Source: Streptococcus suis
GTDB lineage: Bacteria > Bacillota > Bacilli > Lactobacillales > Streptococcaceae
Reading direction: 5' to 3'
Length of the DNA stretch: 64,000 bases
NCBI RefSeq assembly: GCF_019856455.1
Contig: NZ_CP082205.1
Span: forward strand, 2,294,001-2,358,000
Of the stretch, positions 54,193 to 63,308 are shown one piece after another; the stretch's first letter is position 1, and each line of letters starts with the position of its first letter. The translations under genes were made by a program, and so were the position numbers. The notes beneath the pieces were generated by a model. That model did not search any database and was not told the DNA's origin. It worked only from the letters and a program-made list of their open reading frames with translations.

Positions 54193-55059
54193 CTATTTCT
54201 CGTTCACTATTTTTTCAAGTATCGTTTCATACCAATCTGCTATATTCTGGCTATCGACCGCTCGTAAAAGTCCAATACACTTTCTCATCTCCAAAATAGC
54301 ATTAGAAGTTCCGGTATTTTGATAATCATAAAAAGCCTTACCAAATTTAAACAAAATCCGTTCAAAAATTTCCGTTTCATCGAAAAATAGACCTTTGATG
54401 GTCTTTTCAAGAAAGATTGCGTCGACAAGTTCCTTATGTTGAACGCTGACGAGATAGGCACTAAGTAAAATTTGAGAAACTGCCAATCGATGTAGTTTCA
54501 TTTCACGATAAAACTGTGTACGACCAATTAGTTCCCTGCAAAAAAGCATCATAGTCTGGTGTTCTAATTCATCCATGGTATTGGCAAATAGCAAGAGCTC
54601 GTAATAACTCCAGTTGTCCACTTGAAATAAGTAATCCGTTAAAAAGGCTGTATCTTCTTTCGAAACAACTACTGTCTTATCTAAGTCGCTCAGTTTATAC
54701 GCGATTAAAATAGCATTCAACCGATGAAACTCCCTACGAGAATCTCTTTCTGCTTTTGCTAATTGTTCAGACAAGATTTTCTTTATGGTTACAACATCTC
54801 TGATATAGATGGATTGTTTTAGTTGTTCCAAAATTCTAGTCAGCTCATCTTTTTTGAAATCCTGACTGGCATACACGAACTCGTCCACATCCACATTCAT
54901 TTCTGCCAGCACACCAAATAATTTACTAACAGTAATGTCGGATTCTCCATTTTCAAACCGAGAAAGTTGAGAAGTAGAAATATGTCCCTTGGCGACCTCC
55001 GCCAAACTCTTCCCCTTTCCCTCTCTTATCAATTTTAATGTCCTACCAAAACGATTCAT
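54193..55059 (-). CDS. Rgg/GadR/MutR-family regulator
   Basis: A 288-residue regulator. The N-terminal helix-turn-helix (LKLIREGKGKSLAEVAKGHISTSQLSRFENGESDITVSKL shortened here to its key part STSQLSRFENGESDI) is typical of Rgg, with an all-helical C-terminal domain that binds short peptides in studied members. It lies 103 bases upstream of exporter 1 on the same strand and presumably controlled that operon, which is now dead. I found no short hydrophobic peptide gene next to it. A paralogue-like regulator is at 38978. Confidence 0.88.
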   Translation of the reverse strand: MNRFGRTLKLIREGKGKSLAEVAKGHISTSQLSRFENGESDITVSKLFGVLAEMNVDVDEFVYASQDFKKDELTRILEQLKQSIYIRDVVTIKKILSEQLAKAERDSRREFHRLNAILIAYKLSDLDKTVVVSKEDTAFLTDYLFQVDNWSYYELLLFANTMDELEHQTMMLFCRELIGRTQFYREMKLHRLAVSQILLSAYLVSVQHKELVDAIFLEKTIKGLFFDETEIFERILFKFGKAFYDYQNTGTSNAILEMRKCIGLLRAVDSQNIADWYETILEKIVNEK

Positions 55060-55155
55060 GCTTTACCTCTACACTCACGATTAAAAAATCATTTGTAAAC
55101 ATAATTATTATACCACAACTTCCCATATTTGTGTATGTTTTCACATAAAGAAGAA

Positions 55156-55179
55156 ACCAAGCCAGCTATCTGACTTGGT
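55156..55179 (-). terminator. Terminator of the LTA-synthase-family gene
   Basis: Minus-strand ACCAAGTCAG and CTGGCTTGGT pair around ATAG, followed by TTCTTCTTT, just past the stop at 55187. Confidence 0.75.
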
Positions 55180-55186
55180 CATATTT

Positions 55187-57631
55187 TTATTCTGTCGTTT
55201 CAGTCGCTACTTTGAAAAAATCTTTGTATTTCAAAAGGTAGCCTTTTCCTGTGGATAGGTCATATTGGACCAGTTTGAGCTCTTCTGCAACTTTCGCATC
55301 TCGCTCAGCCTGTCCTACTCGGTCCTTATGGAGCACTTCTGTCAAGAGGGCATAGTAAGGACTGACCTTGTTGTTGGTCGTCTCCAGCATCAGTGCATTC
55401 ATGTCGCTAGAATTGACCAAATCATAATGGTAGTCTTCTGTTTCAAAATTACTCCACACGAAATAATCTGTCTTATACTGCGCGCTTGGGTCCGTCACGA
55501 AAGCAGACTCTGGATACAAACCTGGTAGGTGGTCACCGTAAAAAACAACTGTCACTTTCTTATCCAAGGTCTTAAGCTGGTCTAGAAAATCCCTTGTTGC
55601 CTGATCCGTAAAGGATAGGAGGCGAACATAGCTGGTCAAGTTTTCATTTTCCTCAGCCGTGAAGCCCTCACCCGAAGCTGTAATACTTGCAGGCTCAGCA
55701 GAGTTCCACTGCACATGGTTTTGCATGGTAATGGCAGAAACGAATGTATTTGTTCCTGAACGCACCTGATCCAAAATCAAATCATAGGTCTTCTTGTCAC
55801 TGACAAAATTCCCCTGATAATCTTCAGCCGTCACTGCAAGTGGATAGTTGGCACTATTAAGAGTATAGAACTGTTCAATCCCCAACTGTTTATAGATAGA
55901 ATTACGATTGTAACTGGTATCAAAGTAGGGGTGAATAGCCACACGACTATCTGCTGGATAGAGGTCGCTGATACTTGGCAACTTCTTCATATTTGGTGCC
56001 ACATCCAGATAGACAGATGAAATAGAAGAGTTATAATTGTAAAGTGGTAAACCACTATAAACCTGAAACTCGATATTGGCAGTCCCACCACCATAGTGGT
56101 CACTCTTCATCAAGCCACTGGTAGTCTGGCTCATGATGTACTCAATATTTGGTAGAACATTTTGGCTGAGGGTTACACCGGGAATCCGACGAGGGTCAGC
56201 CAAGCTCTCACTAAGAATGTAGATAACCGTCTGGTCAGTCAATTGACCTGTCCGCTCTGCATTGATTTCCTCAGCCAAGGCAGTGTATTTCTTCACAATG
56301 GCCTTCATGGTCTTCTCAGAGTAATTCTCAGGCATTTCCATACTGGTCTTGCTGAGCTGCTGCAACCAGAGGAATGAAAGAGTGCGATAACGAGCCACAA
56401 AGGCGTAGCCCTTCCAGTCTACGTTACGCCAGTTATTGACCTGAGAAAGAATAGGAATCCAGCCAGCAATCTTATGGTCTTTTTCATTGCGAATAGCCCA
56501 CCCCATTCCCAAAATCAAGGACACAATGACTGAAATCCCTGCCAACCGTTTCCAGATAGAAGCGACAATCCTTCCTTGGAAGTAGTTCTTATGAATTTTC
56601 CGATAAAGAAAGAACAGAAGAACTAAAAAGAATAGCGATATGAGCACAACACGCAGACTGATAAAGCTGAGAATCATTCCCAAGTTCCCGACCCACTTGA
56701 AATCATTGGGAGTCAATGGCTCCGAACGGTAGCGGAATTTTAGGAAATTGGCCGTAACCAAAATGACGTTTAGACTAGCAATCACGGCAACAGATAAGAT
56801 TTGGCGATTGATAACTAGGCTAATGATGACATTGAGGAAAAAGAGGCAGGCAATCTGGAAGACAATAGCCCCTGGAAAGAGATGACGTGTGAAATAAGAA
56901 CCCGTTCCCCCAGCCATAGAAGCCTGATAACCGATATGCGACAACATAGCCAGAGCCAGACTGATAAAGAGCATACTGTGAACGTTGGTCCGATTGGCCT
57001 TAAACTCTACAAATGCCTTATGAAGATAGCGAAGAAAAATGTAGGTCCCTATAAAATGAATAGGTGCAAACAGCGGTGTCTGGCTGAAAAACTCTATGTA
57101 AGAACCTTTCTCAACCAAACTCTCATAATGGCTATCTTTCCAGTAAGATATGGCGAGAGGACTGAGCGAGAGTAAGCTGGTCAAGAGCAAATAGCCATCT
57201 GGTACCAAGTGATTGGCTGACCACTGGCTTAATTTTTCTCGAATTCCCGTCTTCTTCCGCCACAAAAATGCCAATAATACAGGAAGAGCCAACATCAATA
57301 GAAGTTCAAATTGAAAGAGATTATTACGGAAAATATTCCAGGGTTGATACTTCTTGGCATTGAGCCGATAGACTAGGTTGACAAGATACAGAAAGCCTAG
57401 AAAACAGCCGACATACTTGGCAAAGCTCTTAGTCTTGATAAACTGTTCGTACTTATCCAGCAGGACCAGAATATAAAAAGTAAAAATAAGATAGGCAAGT
57501 AAGGGCAGGGGGACAAGCCAGAGCGGAAAAGATACTCCACTAAGCAATAGAGCCCGACCCATCGCAAGTAAAATGGTCATAATCATAACCAGAATAAATT
57601 GCTTGCTTGCCTTTGGATTGATTTGTTTCAT
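55187..57631 (-). CDS. LTA-synthase-family phosphoglycerol transferase (GacH-like)
   Basis: An 814-residue membrane enzyme. About eleven membrane helices fill residues 10-400. The extracellular alkaline-phosphatase-fold domain follows, with the catalytic Thr in HYGGGTANIEFQVYSG (near 525), FVSAITMQNHVQW, and VVFYGDHLPGLYP near residue 695. The family transfers glycerol phosphate from phosphatidylglycerol to teichoic acids or, for GacH in S. pyogenes, to a rhamnose polymer. The GGGTAN context and multi-helix N terminus favour the GacH-like branch over LtaS. Its start lies 12 bases after the stop of the next membrane protein gene, so they are probably co-transcribed. Confidence 0.82.
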   Translation of the reverse strand: MKQINPKASKQFILVMIMTILLAMGRALLLSGVSFPLWLVPLPLLAYLIFTFYILVLLDKYEQFIKTKSFAKYVGCFLGFLYLVNLVYRLNAKKYQPWNIFRNNLFQFELLLMLALPVLLAFLWRKKTGIREKLSQWSANHLVPDGYLLLTSLLSLSPLAISYWKDSHYESLVEKGSYIEFFSQTPLFAPIHFIGTYIFLRYLHKAFVEFKANRTNVHSMLFISLALAMLSHIGYQASMAGGTGSYFTRHLFPGAIVFQIACLFFLNVIISLVINRQILSVAVIASLNVILVTANFLKFRYRSEPLTPNDFKWVGNLGMILSFISLRVVLISLFFLVLLFFLYRKIHKNYFQGRIVASIWKRLAGISVIVSLILGMGWAIRNEKDHKIAGWIPILSQVNNWRNVDWKGYAFVARYRTLSFLWLQQLSKTSMEMPENYSEKTMKAIVKKYTALAEEINAERTGQLTDQTVIYILSESLADPRRIPGVTLSQNVLPNIEYIMSQTTSGLMKSDHYGGGTANIEFQVYSGLPLYNYNSSISSVYLDVAPNMKKLPSISDLYPADSRVAIHPYFDTSYNRNSIYKQLGIEQFYTLNSANYPLAVTAEDYQGNFVSDKKTYDLILDQVRSGTNTFVSAITMQNHVQWNSAEPASITASGEGFTAEENENLTSYVRLLSFTDQATRDFLDQLKTLDKKVTVVFYGDHLPGLYPESAFVTDPSAQYKTDYFVWSNFETEDYHYDLVNSSDMNALMLETTNNKVSPYYALLTEVLHKDRVGQAERDAKVAEELKLVQYDLSTGKGYLLKYKDFFKVATETTE

Positions 57632-57643
57632 AACATTTCTCTC

Positions 57644-59374
57644 TTAGGAAAGGTTTGATTTTCGGTAAATAAAGCCGTAGTACATCGACCAGATTAGCCA
57701 TCCAGTCAAGCTAATCACGATAACAGGCAGTAACCACCACTGTTGCTTGTAGGATAGGACAAGGGTATTCTGCCCTTTTTTGCTGGTAACCGTTGGTACT
57801 CCAATAGTGGAAAGAATCATATCTTCTCTATCTAAAACGGTATCATTCAAAATAAGCTGACTGTCTTGGTAAACAATAACTGGTACCGCAGTTTCTTCTG
57901 CTTCTGACGCCGTCCAAGTTACCACCAGCTGATCACCATCAACTTCTTTGGTAAACTCTTGATTTGGTAAAATCACTTGGTCACGATAGGTAAAATAGGT
58001 ATTATCCGACTCTTCATTGGTGATATGACCAGACTTTTCAGACAAGTCTGGTACATAGTCTGGCGTTGATTTCTGAGCAATGTGGATAAATTCGCCCAAG
58101 TCTTTAGAATGGAAAGAAGCTCGTAACTCTTCCGTCGTGCCATACAAGGTCGTATGAATGCGTTTTTGCAGGAAGGTATCGCTATAGTAATGCCCATTGA
58201 TTTCCTTATAACTTTCATTCCAGAGGAAACCAACCGAAACAAGCAAAGAAATAACAGTCAAACCAGAAAAGATTTTCTGCATCTTTTCTGATAAACCAGA
58301 AACCTGGACCCCCACAACTGCCAACAACAAGGCATTGGCATAGAGGAAGAAGCGGAAAGGAAATTGAATCAATTCGACAAGTGTAATTCCTTTACCTGCA
58401 AACAACTGCCAAGGGAAGAGGTTGGTTGACAAGATTAAAAATACTGCGTAGGTCAAAGCAAGACCAGCCAGAACCAGCGATTGTTTCTTCCAATTTTTCA
58501 CCAAGAAATAGAGATAGATTCCAAAGAAAATTGGCAATGGATATGGATAGTATAGAAAGGCTGTTTTGAGCCATGTTACGGTATTGAGGACAAATTTCTT
58601 GTTAACAAATGGTGGTACCAAAGTGTTGGTCGCGTTGATATAAATAAGTGGCAACCAGATATTGATGGTCAGAAGCAAAAAAATTCCTACCGATAGAGCT
58701 ACTTGCCCAATAATCTTCATTTTTTGGTCTGATTTCCACCAACCAATAAGGAAGAGTACACCATAGGCAATGACCAAGAACAAGGTCGATAGCATATGAA
58801 CCTGCAACATGAGCCCTACCGCTCCTGCCATGAGGAATATCGGTACTTTTTTAGTCTGTAAGAAACGAACCGCAGGAATCAAACAAAGCGGAAAGAGAGC
58901 CACTCCCCAGCTGGTAAATCCTTGGGTCGCCCACCAATACTGAATGGAGTAGGTGGTCACAAAGAACATAGACAAGAGAATGGAGTGAGCATATTTGACC
59001 TTGACCTCACGCATGAGGAAATAGAGGGAGGTCGCACTCAGAGTTCCCAAGAGAAAATTGGATAAAATCTGATAGCGGAACCAGGTCCCACTCAAGAGTA
59101 CCAAGGCTCCCTGTAGATAGGCAAAATAAGGCCCATAGAGGGCATTGACAATCCGTCCTGACTGTTGGTAGCCATACAAACTGATGATATAGGAGAAATT
59201 GCCCTCCTTCATCTGCATAGCCGCATCATAGAAACGATTGTAATGGAAAATCAAGTCCGCACCTGTCACCATTCCCTTGGTTAGCAAGTGGGGAACCAAT
59301 AATAATAAAGAAAAGCCCACAAATAGGCCCAGGGCTACTAAATGGGGATGCTTTTTCAGCATAGTTTTTAACAT
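57644..59374 (-). CDS. Polytopic membrane protein, GT-C/YfhO-like
   Basis: A 576-residue protein with 11-13 membrane helices (for example LVALGLFVGFSLLLLVPHLL, FLMAGAVGLMLQVHML), an acidic extracellular loop region near residues 420-540, and a last helix before YRKSNLS. The layout, with an early MVTGADLIFHYNRFYDAA loop carrying Asp, is that of GT-C-type glycosyltransferases or YfhO-like proteins that use lipid-linked sugars. I cannot name a substrate. Start set at MLKTMLKKHPHL; a longer frame would run through the leader hairpin. It has a consensus promoter and a two-hairpin leader, and leads the pair with the LTA-synthase-family gene. Confidence 0.7.
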   Translation of the reverse strand: MLKTMLKKHPHLVALGLFVGFSLLLLVPHLLTKGMVTGADLIFHYNRFYDAAMQMKEGNFSYIISLYGYQQSGRIVNALYGPYFAYLQGALVLLSGTWFRYQILSNFLLGTLSATSLYFLMREVKVKYAHSILLSMFFVTTYSIQYWWATQGFTSWGVALFPLCLIPAVRFLQTKKVPIFLMAGAVGLMLQVHMLSTLFLVIAYGVLFLIGWWKSDQKMKIIGQVALSVGIFLLLTINIWLPLIYINATNTLVPPFVNKKFVLNTVTWLKTAFLYYPYPLPIFFGIYLYFLVKNWKKQSLVLAGLALTYAVFLILSTNLFPWQLFAGKGITLVELIQFPFRFFLYANALLLAVVGVQVSGLSEKMQKIFSGLTVISLLVSVGFLWNESYKEINGHYYSDTFLQKRIHTTLYGTTEELRASFHSKDLGEFIHIAQKSTPDYVPDLSEKSGHITNEESDNTYFTYRDQVILPNQEFTKEVDGDQLVVTWTASEAEETAVPVIVYQDSQLILNDTVLDREDMILSTIGVPTVTSKKGQNTLVLSYKQQWWLLPVIVISLTGWLIWSMYYGFIYRKSNLS

Positions 59375-59387
59375 ATAGATACCTTCA

Positions 59388-59450
59388 TAAAAAAAGAGGG
59401 AAACCCTCTCTTGTTTTTGTAAATATTCTGCCAATTTGCAGACAATATTT
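59388..59450 (-). promoter_or_regulatory. Two-hairpin leader (attenuator-like)
   Basis: In transcript order: AAATATT-g-TCTGC and GCAGA-ATATTT form the first stem (59421-59450). AGAGGG and CCCTCT with loop TTT followed by TTTTTTT form a terminator-like stem (59388-59410), which ends 13 bases before the membrane protein start. No upstream gene on this strand needs this terminator because the promoter lies at 59472-59500. Confidence 0.6.
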
Positions 59451-59471
59451 TTCAAAAGTTAGTCACATTTC

Positions 59472-59500
59472 AGTATAGCAAGCTTTCCACCCACTGTCAA
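59472..59500 (-). promoter_or_regulatory. Promoter of the two envelope membrane proteins
   Basis: Minus-strand -35 TTGACA (59495-59500) and -10 TATACT (59472-59477) with a 17-base spacer. Confidence 0.85.
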
Positions 59501-59576
59501 CGAACAAGGCAAACAGGAAAACAATTTTCCATTAAAATAAATATTGATTGCAGATTTCTCCGCAATCAATACTTGC

Positions 59577-60449
59577 TTATAAACCGACTTCTTGGAGGCT
59601 GTCAGATAGACGTGCGAAGTCAGTCATGGAAAGGGCTTCTCCACGAACACTGGCTTCCAGCTCTGCCATGCCAAGTGCCTGCGTCAGCTTGTCCTTGACC
59701 TCGTCGGACTTACCAAAATGGTTGGTCAGGTTGTTCCACAAGGTCTTACGGCGGTGAACAAAGCTGGCCTTGGACACCCGGAAGAAGAAATCCTCGTCCT
59801 TGACACTCACCAAGGGTTGCTCGCGGCGGACCATTTTGAGAATGGCGGAGTCCACGTTTGGAGCGGGCACAAAGACAGTGCGAGGCACGATGAAGGCCAC
59901 CTTGGCAGTCATGTAGTACTGGACCGCAATGGACAGACTGCCGTAAGCCTTGGTGTTTGGATCGGCAGAAATGCGGTCGGCCACCTCCCGCTGCATCATG
60001 ACCACGAACTCGCTGAAAGGAATCTTGCTCTCAATCAGGTGCATGAGGATGGGAGTAGTGATGTAGTAAGGCAGATTGGCCACGACCTTGATAGGCAGGT
60101 CAGGATTCTTGAAATTCTGAATCTGGGTCTGCAGGTCGGTCTTGAGGATGTCTTGGTTGACCACAGTCACATTGTCAAAGCGACCCAAGGTGTCTGCCAA
60201 AATCGGAATCAGGCGGTCGTCAATCTCAAAGGCCATGACCTCAGCAGCACTCTCCGCCAAAAACTCGGTCAAGGCTCCGATTCCAGGACCAATCTCGATG
60301 ACATTGACATTCTGGTCAATCTCAGCCGTGTCCACAATTTTCTGTAAAATATTGGTATCGGTCAAAAAGTTCTGACCGAAGGATTTCTTAAAGGTAAACC
60401 CGTGGCATTCAAGGACGGCACGAGTAACGTTTTTGTCTGCGATTCTCAT
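59577..60449 (-). CDS. rsmA: 16S rRNA dimethyladenosine transferase KsgA/RsmA
   Basis: A 290-residue methyltransferase that dimethylates the two adjacent adenines near the 3' end of 16S rRNA. It has [19 protein letters not shown], the SAM site [17 protein letters not shown] (near residue 50), [15 protein letters not shown], and the catalytic [18 protein letters not shown]. The C-terminal helical domain is complete. It lies in the usual tatD-rnmV-ksgA neighbourhood, here with several inserted genes between rnmV and ksgA. Confidence 0.96.
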   Translation of the reverse strand: MRIADKNVTRAVLECHGFTFKKSFGQNFLTDTNILQKIVDTAEIDQNVNVIEIGPGIGALTEFLAESAAEVMAFEIDDRLIPILADTLGRFDNVTVVNQDILKTDLQTQIQNFKNPDLPIKVVANLPYYITTPILMHLIESKIPFSEFVVMMQREVADRISADPNTKAYGSLSIAVQYYMTAKVAFIVPRTVFVPAPNVDSAILKMVRREQPLVSVKDEDFFFRVSKASFVHRRKTLWNNLTNHFGKSDEVKDKLTQALGMAELEASVRGEALSMTDFARLSDSLQEVGL

Positions 60450-60460
60450 GTGTGTTCTTT

Positions 60461-61093
60461 CTAAATTATTTGATAGGTAGCCATCAATTCTCTAACTTCG
60501 TTCGCCCCAATATCATCTCCTGCTTCCTCAAAAGCAGTAATGGATTGCATGAATGCATGTTCAGCTAAATCAGTTATTCTGCTTGTAGCATAGATTTCCC
60601 CCAAACCTCGATAGGCACAAGCTTGGGCAATGAGGTCATCTGTCATTAAAGCATTCTCTAAACTTCGTTTCATAAAATGCAGAGCAGATTCTAGCTCTCC
60701 TAATTGCAATCGCAAATAGCCTTGCTCATACTCATTAACCGACCATTTCAATTTGTCTTCTGAAAAATCAGTTGCTAGCAACTTAGCCTCTTCCTCAATT
60801 AACTCCAAAGCCTTCTCAAAGTTACCTTGACTCCGATAGACCATGGCAAATTGGTGCAAACCGATATGCTCTTGCTCCACGTCTTTTTCATCGCGAGATA
60901 GTTGAATGTAGCGTTGACAAGCTAATAAAGCTTTTTCAAAGTTTTGTTCGTCAAGATAAATGTAGGCAAATAAATTGAGAACAGCATATTCCAAACAAGT
61001 CTCAACCCGATAATCTTCCTCAATCAACTGCTTTGCTTCTACTATTTTTCCTTCAAAAAAATACTCCCATGCCTTGTCTATAGTATTACTCAT
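60461..61093 (-). CDS. TPR-repeat protein
   Basis: A 210-residue soluble helical protein of tetratricopeptide-like repeats ([86 protein letters not shown]). No enzymatic motif and no membrane helix. Start [13 protein letters not shown] behind GGGAGA. It ends 11 bases before ksgA; function unknown, probably a protein-interaction scaffold. Confidence 0.7.
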   Translation of the reverse strand: MSNTIDKAWEYFFEGKIVEAKQLIEEDYRVETCLEYAVLNLFAYIYLDEQNFEKALLACQRYIQLSRDEKDVEQEHIGLHQFAMVYRSQGNFEKALELIEEEAKLLATDFSEDKLKWSVNEYEQGYLRLQLGELESALHFMKRSLENALMTDDLIAQACAYRGLGEIYATSRITDLAEHAFMQSITAFEEAGDDIGANEVRELMATYQII

Positions 61094-61178
61094 ATACATC
61101 TCCCATCGTATCTTCACATTATTCTGAGTTCATAATCTTGATTTTACCAACGGTTACTAGATAGTCTCCATTCTATCC

Positions 61179-61436
61179 TCACTTATAATGGTCCTTTAAC
61201 GACAAGATATACAACTGGTCTGCTTCTACCATATAAATCAACCGATTCTCCGCATCAATCCGTCTCGACCAGGCACCCTGATAATCATACTTCAAAGGTT
61301 CTGGCTTGGCAATTCCTTCAAAAGGATGTCGTTGCATATCCTTGATAATCTTATTGATTCGCTTCAGTGTTTTCTTATCCTGACCCTGCCAATTAAGATA
61401 GTCTTCCCAAGCATCCTCTGTAAAATGGATTCCCAT
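61179..61436 (-). CDS. yoeB: YoeB-type mRNA interferase toxin
   Basis: An 85-residue toxin. It begins IHFTEDAWEDYLNWQGQDKKTLKRINKIIKD and ends WSRRIDAENRLIYMVEADQLYILSLKDHY, the Txe/YoeB signature with the conserved C-terminal His-Tyr and the RRID..NRLIY catalytic segment. It cleaves mRNA at the ribosome when free. Its ATG follows the yefM stop after one base. Confidence 0.95.
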   Translation of the reverse strand: MGIHFTEDAWEDYLNWQGQDKKTLKRINKIIKDMQRHPFEGIAKPEPLKYDYQGAWSRRIDAENRLIYMVEADQLYILSLKDHYK

Positions 61437-61437
61437 G

Positions 61438-61698
61438 CTAGTCAGCCTCTATCAGGTTTCGTTCTTGAGTTTGTCCCGCTTTGACTTGAGCCATACCACG
61501 TAGAACTTTTTGGGACAGATAAGTGTTCCGAGCAACAGCAAGGGTTTCTTGTAAGCTATCCCACTCACTCTTTGAGAGTACAACAATATCTTCCTCTGGA
61601 TTTTTATTAACCACGACCAAGGGCTCAAACTCGTCATTGACCTTTTTCATATAGTCCTTTAAGTGATTTCGAAAATGGGAATATACAATAGCTTCCAT
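61438..61698 (-). CDS. yefM: YefM-type antitoxin
   Basis: An 86-residue Phd/YefM-fold antitoxin starting MEAIVYSHFRNHLKDYMKKV, with VVVNKNPEEDIVVLSKSEWDSLQETL in the middle and a toxin-binding tail. It should bind its own promoter with YoeB. I use the ATG at 61698; the frame is open slightly further upstream. The promoter upstream has a TTGTACAA palindrome. Confidence 0.92.
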   Translation of the reverse strand: MEAIVYSHFRNHLKDYMKKVNDEFEPLVVVNKNPEEDIVVLSKSEWDSLQETLAVARNTYLSQKVLRGMAQVKAGQTQERNLIEAD

Positions 61699-61727
61699 AT
61701 GCAATACCTCTCATCATTTCTAGGCTT

Positions 61728-61769
61728 ACTATAGCACAGAAAAAAAGAGTTGTCAAACTTATTGTACAA
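61728..61769 (-). promoter_or_regulatory. yefM-yoeB promoter and operator
   Basis: Minus-strand -35 TTGACA (61751-61756) and -10 TATAGT (61728-61733) with a 17-base spacer. TTGTACAA (61762-61769) just upstream contains the TGTACA hexamer that forms the core of the E. coli YefM operator. Confidence 0.75.
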
Positions 61770-61773
61770 CCTT

Positions 61774-62229
61774 TTAGCGATTCTCCACTTTCCACTCCCC
61801 GTCTTCAAACCAGTAAAAATTCTCCGTCAGTTGAGGCTGTTCAAAGATTTCCAACATAGCTTCAAAACCGTCTGCCAGCTGAACATTCTTCAGGTCCGCA
61901 CGATCAATCCAAAAGACTTCTCCCTCATCTGAGGATTGAAGAACACCTGAAAACTGGTTGGTTTTGTAGCAAAATACCAGATAGCGATAATGGTCAGTAG
62001 GATCCGTCCAGTTTTGAATACCACAGAGTTCTAGATTGGATACCGTCAAGCCTGTTTCTTCTTTGACCTCGCGGACGACGGAGGAAACAAGTGACTCATT
62101 TGGCTCGATATGGCCACCTGGAAAACTCACACCAGGCCATTTCTTTGACTTCCTATCCTGAACTAATACCTGCTGACCGTCTGTAATCATGCACATATTG
62201 GTTAGGATGACTTGCTCTGTTCTACTCAT
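61774..62229 (-). CDS. Nudix hydrolase, MutT/MutX-like
   Basis: A 151-residue hydrolase. The Nudix box reads GGHIEPNESLVSSVVREVKE followed by ETGL (residues 38-61), with all catalytic Glu present. Proteins of this group hydrolyse 8-oxo-dGTP or other nucleoside diphosphate derivatives. A DRKSKKWPGVSFPGGH start of the domain is close to MutX of streptococci, but substrate is unproven. It lies 6 bases behind the ParE-like toxin gene. Confidence 0.85.
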   Translation of the reverse strand: MSRTEQVILTNMCMITDGQQVLVQDRKSKKWPGVSFPGGHIEPNESLVSSVVREVKEETGLTVSNLELCGIQNWTDPTDHYRYLVFCYKTNQFSGVLQSSDEGEVFWIDRADLKNVQLADGFEAMLEIFEQPQLTENFYWFEDGEWKVENR

Positions 62230-62235
62230 ACTCTC

Positions 62236-62565
62236 TCACTTCAACAACTTAAGATAATCACTCTTGGTCGCAAAAAGGTGACCAACTCGCACTTCATTTT
62301 CTACCACGCGATAGAGGGCGATGTAGTCTTTTCCAATGACATAGCCTCGGGTTAGATGAGGCGGGTCTATCTGCTTACCAAAACGGTTATCGGCGTTAAA
62401 ACCACGTTCAGGAAAAATTTGCAAACTCTCCAAAGCTTGGACAATCATCCCAATTCGTCTTTTGGCAATTTCTTCTGAGAATTGTGCCGAGAAATAGGCG
62501 TAAATCTCTGCAAGTTCCTGCTCTACTGCTGGAGCAAGTATCACTGAATAAGAATCAAATTCCAT
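62236..62565 (-). CDS. ParE/RelE-type toxin 2
   Basis: A 109-residue protein with the RelE/ParE fold: YSVILAPAVEQELAEIYAYFSAQFSEEIAKRR and LTRGYVIGKDYIALYRVVENEVRVGHLFATKSDYLKLL. Start MEFDSYS chosen; it overlaps the antitoxin gene by 11 bases. A different subgroup from the toxin at 48384. Confidence 0.87.
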   Translation of the reverse strand: MEFDSYSVILAPAVEQELAEIYAYFSAQFSEEIAKRRIGMIVQALESLQIFPERGFNADNRFGKQIDPPHLTRGYVIGKDYIALYRVVENEVRVGHLFATKSDYLKLLK

Positions 62566-62842
62566 ACTTCTCTTTGACACTTTCTAGGCTGATCCCTTGA
62601 CCTGCCTCAATCGCCTGCTGATTTTCCTGGATTTCCTTCTGAAGCTGTAAAAACAACTCTTCTCTTTCCAACTCTTCTTCTGTCAGAATGGGCAACTCAT
62701 TTTTTACAGCGATATTTTGCAAGAAGAGGTTAAAACCAGCAGTCAAATCCAACTGGTTCATAGCAAATATTTCCTTGGCTTTTTCCAAAAGTCTGGAATC
62801 AGTTTTAAAATTTACTTGGGCATCTTTTTTTATAGTTATCAA
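62555..62842 (-). CDS. RelB/DinJ-type antitoxin 2
   Basis: A 95-residue protein beginning with the ribbon-helix-helix segment KKDAQVNFKTDSRLLEKAKEIFAMNQLDLTAGFNLFLQNIA in the RelB/DinJ style, followed by a charged toxin-binding tail (EEELEREELFLQLQKEIQEN). AGGAGG precedes the ATG. First gene of the pair. Confidence 0.87.
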   Translation of the reverse strand: MITIKKDAQVNFKTDSRLLEKAKEIFAMNQLDLTAGFNLFLQNIAVKNELPILTEEELEREELFLQLQKEIQENQQAIEAGQGISLESVKEKYGI

Positions 62843-62939
62843 GCTAGTCCACCTCCTAGTTTTCTATATTGTAACACGAATAGACATCAGTAGCAATCTT
62901 CAAAAAAGCAGAAATAGTAACATTTCCGTTCTAGATTGT

Positions 62940-63308
62940 CTATCTCCCCAAATCATCAAAATAATAGAGATTCAAAAATTCTTCCTCAGTAACTAGACGT
63001 TCAAAATTGTAAAACCAGCGATAGACTTCCACGGCTGGGCCATCAAACTCTACCCTGTCGTCCATTTCTTGCACACCGGCAATATGAAACAAACGACTCT
63101 GCTTCCAAATACCATCCGCATTAACATAGCCATCTTCAACTGAACCACGCAAATAGTCAGCTAGTTTGTTCTTATCAACCTGCTCATCCTCCCAAACAAG
63201 GACATTAGCCGGCAGCAAGTAGGTCACTTCTTCATAAGATGAATAATTTTCATAAGAAGGTTCAAACTCGTTTTTTACCAAGCACTTAACAGCGTAGCCC
63301 CTATCCAT
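62940..63308 (-). CDS. Conserved-looking small protein, unknown function
   Basis: A 122-residue acidic soluble protein starting MDRGYAVKCLVKN. The ATG lies inside the end of rnmV (8-base overlap), so it is translationally coupled to it. Aromatic-rich C-terminal half (YRWFYNFERLVTEEEFLNLYYFDD). I do not recognise the family and see no catalytic motif. Confidence 0.6.
   Translation of the reverse strand: MDRGYAVKCLVKNEFEPSYENYSSYEEVTYLLPANVLVWEDEQVDKNKLADYLRGSVEDGYVNADGIWKQSRLFHIAGVQEMDDRVEFDGPAVEVYRWFYNFERLVTEEEFLNLYYFDDLGR

Noticed and set aside
54193-55186. Short hydrophobic peptide gene beside the Rgg at 54193
   Set aside because: I searched both flanks by eye and found no short frame with a basic start, hydrophobic core and acidic-hydrophobic tail plus ribosome site.
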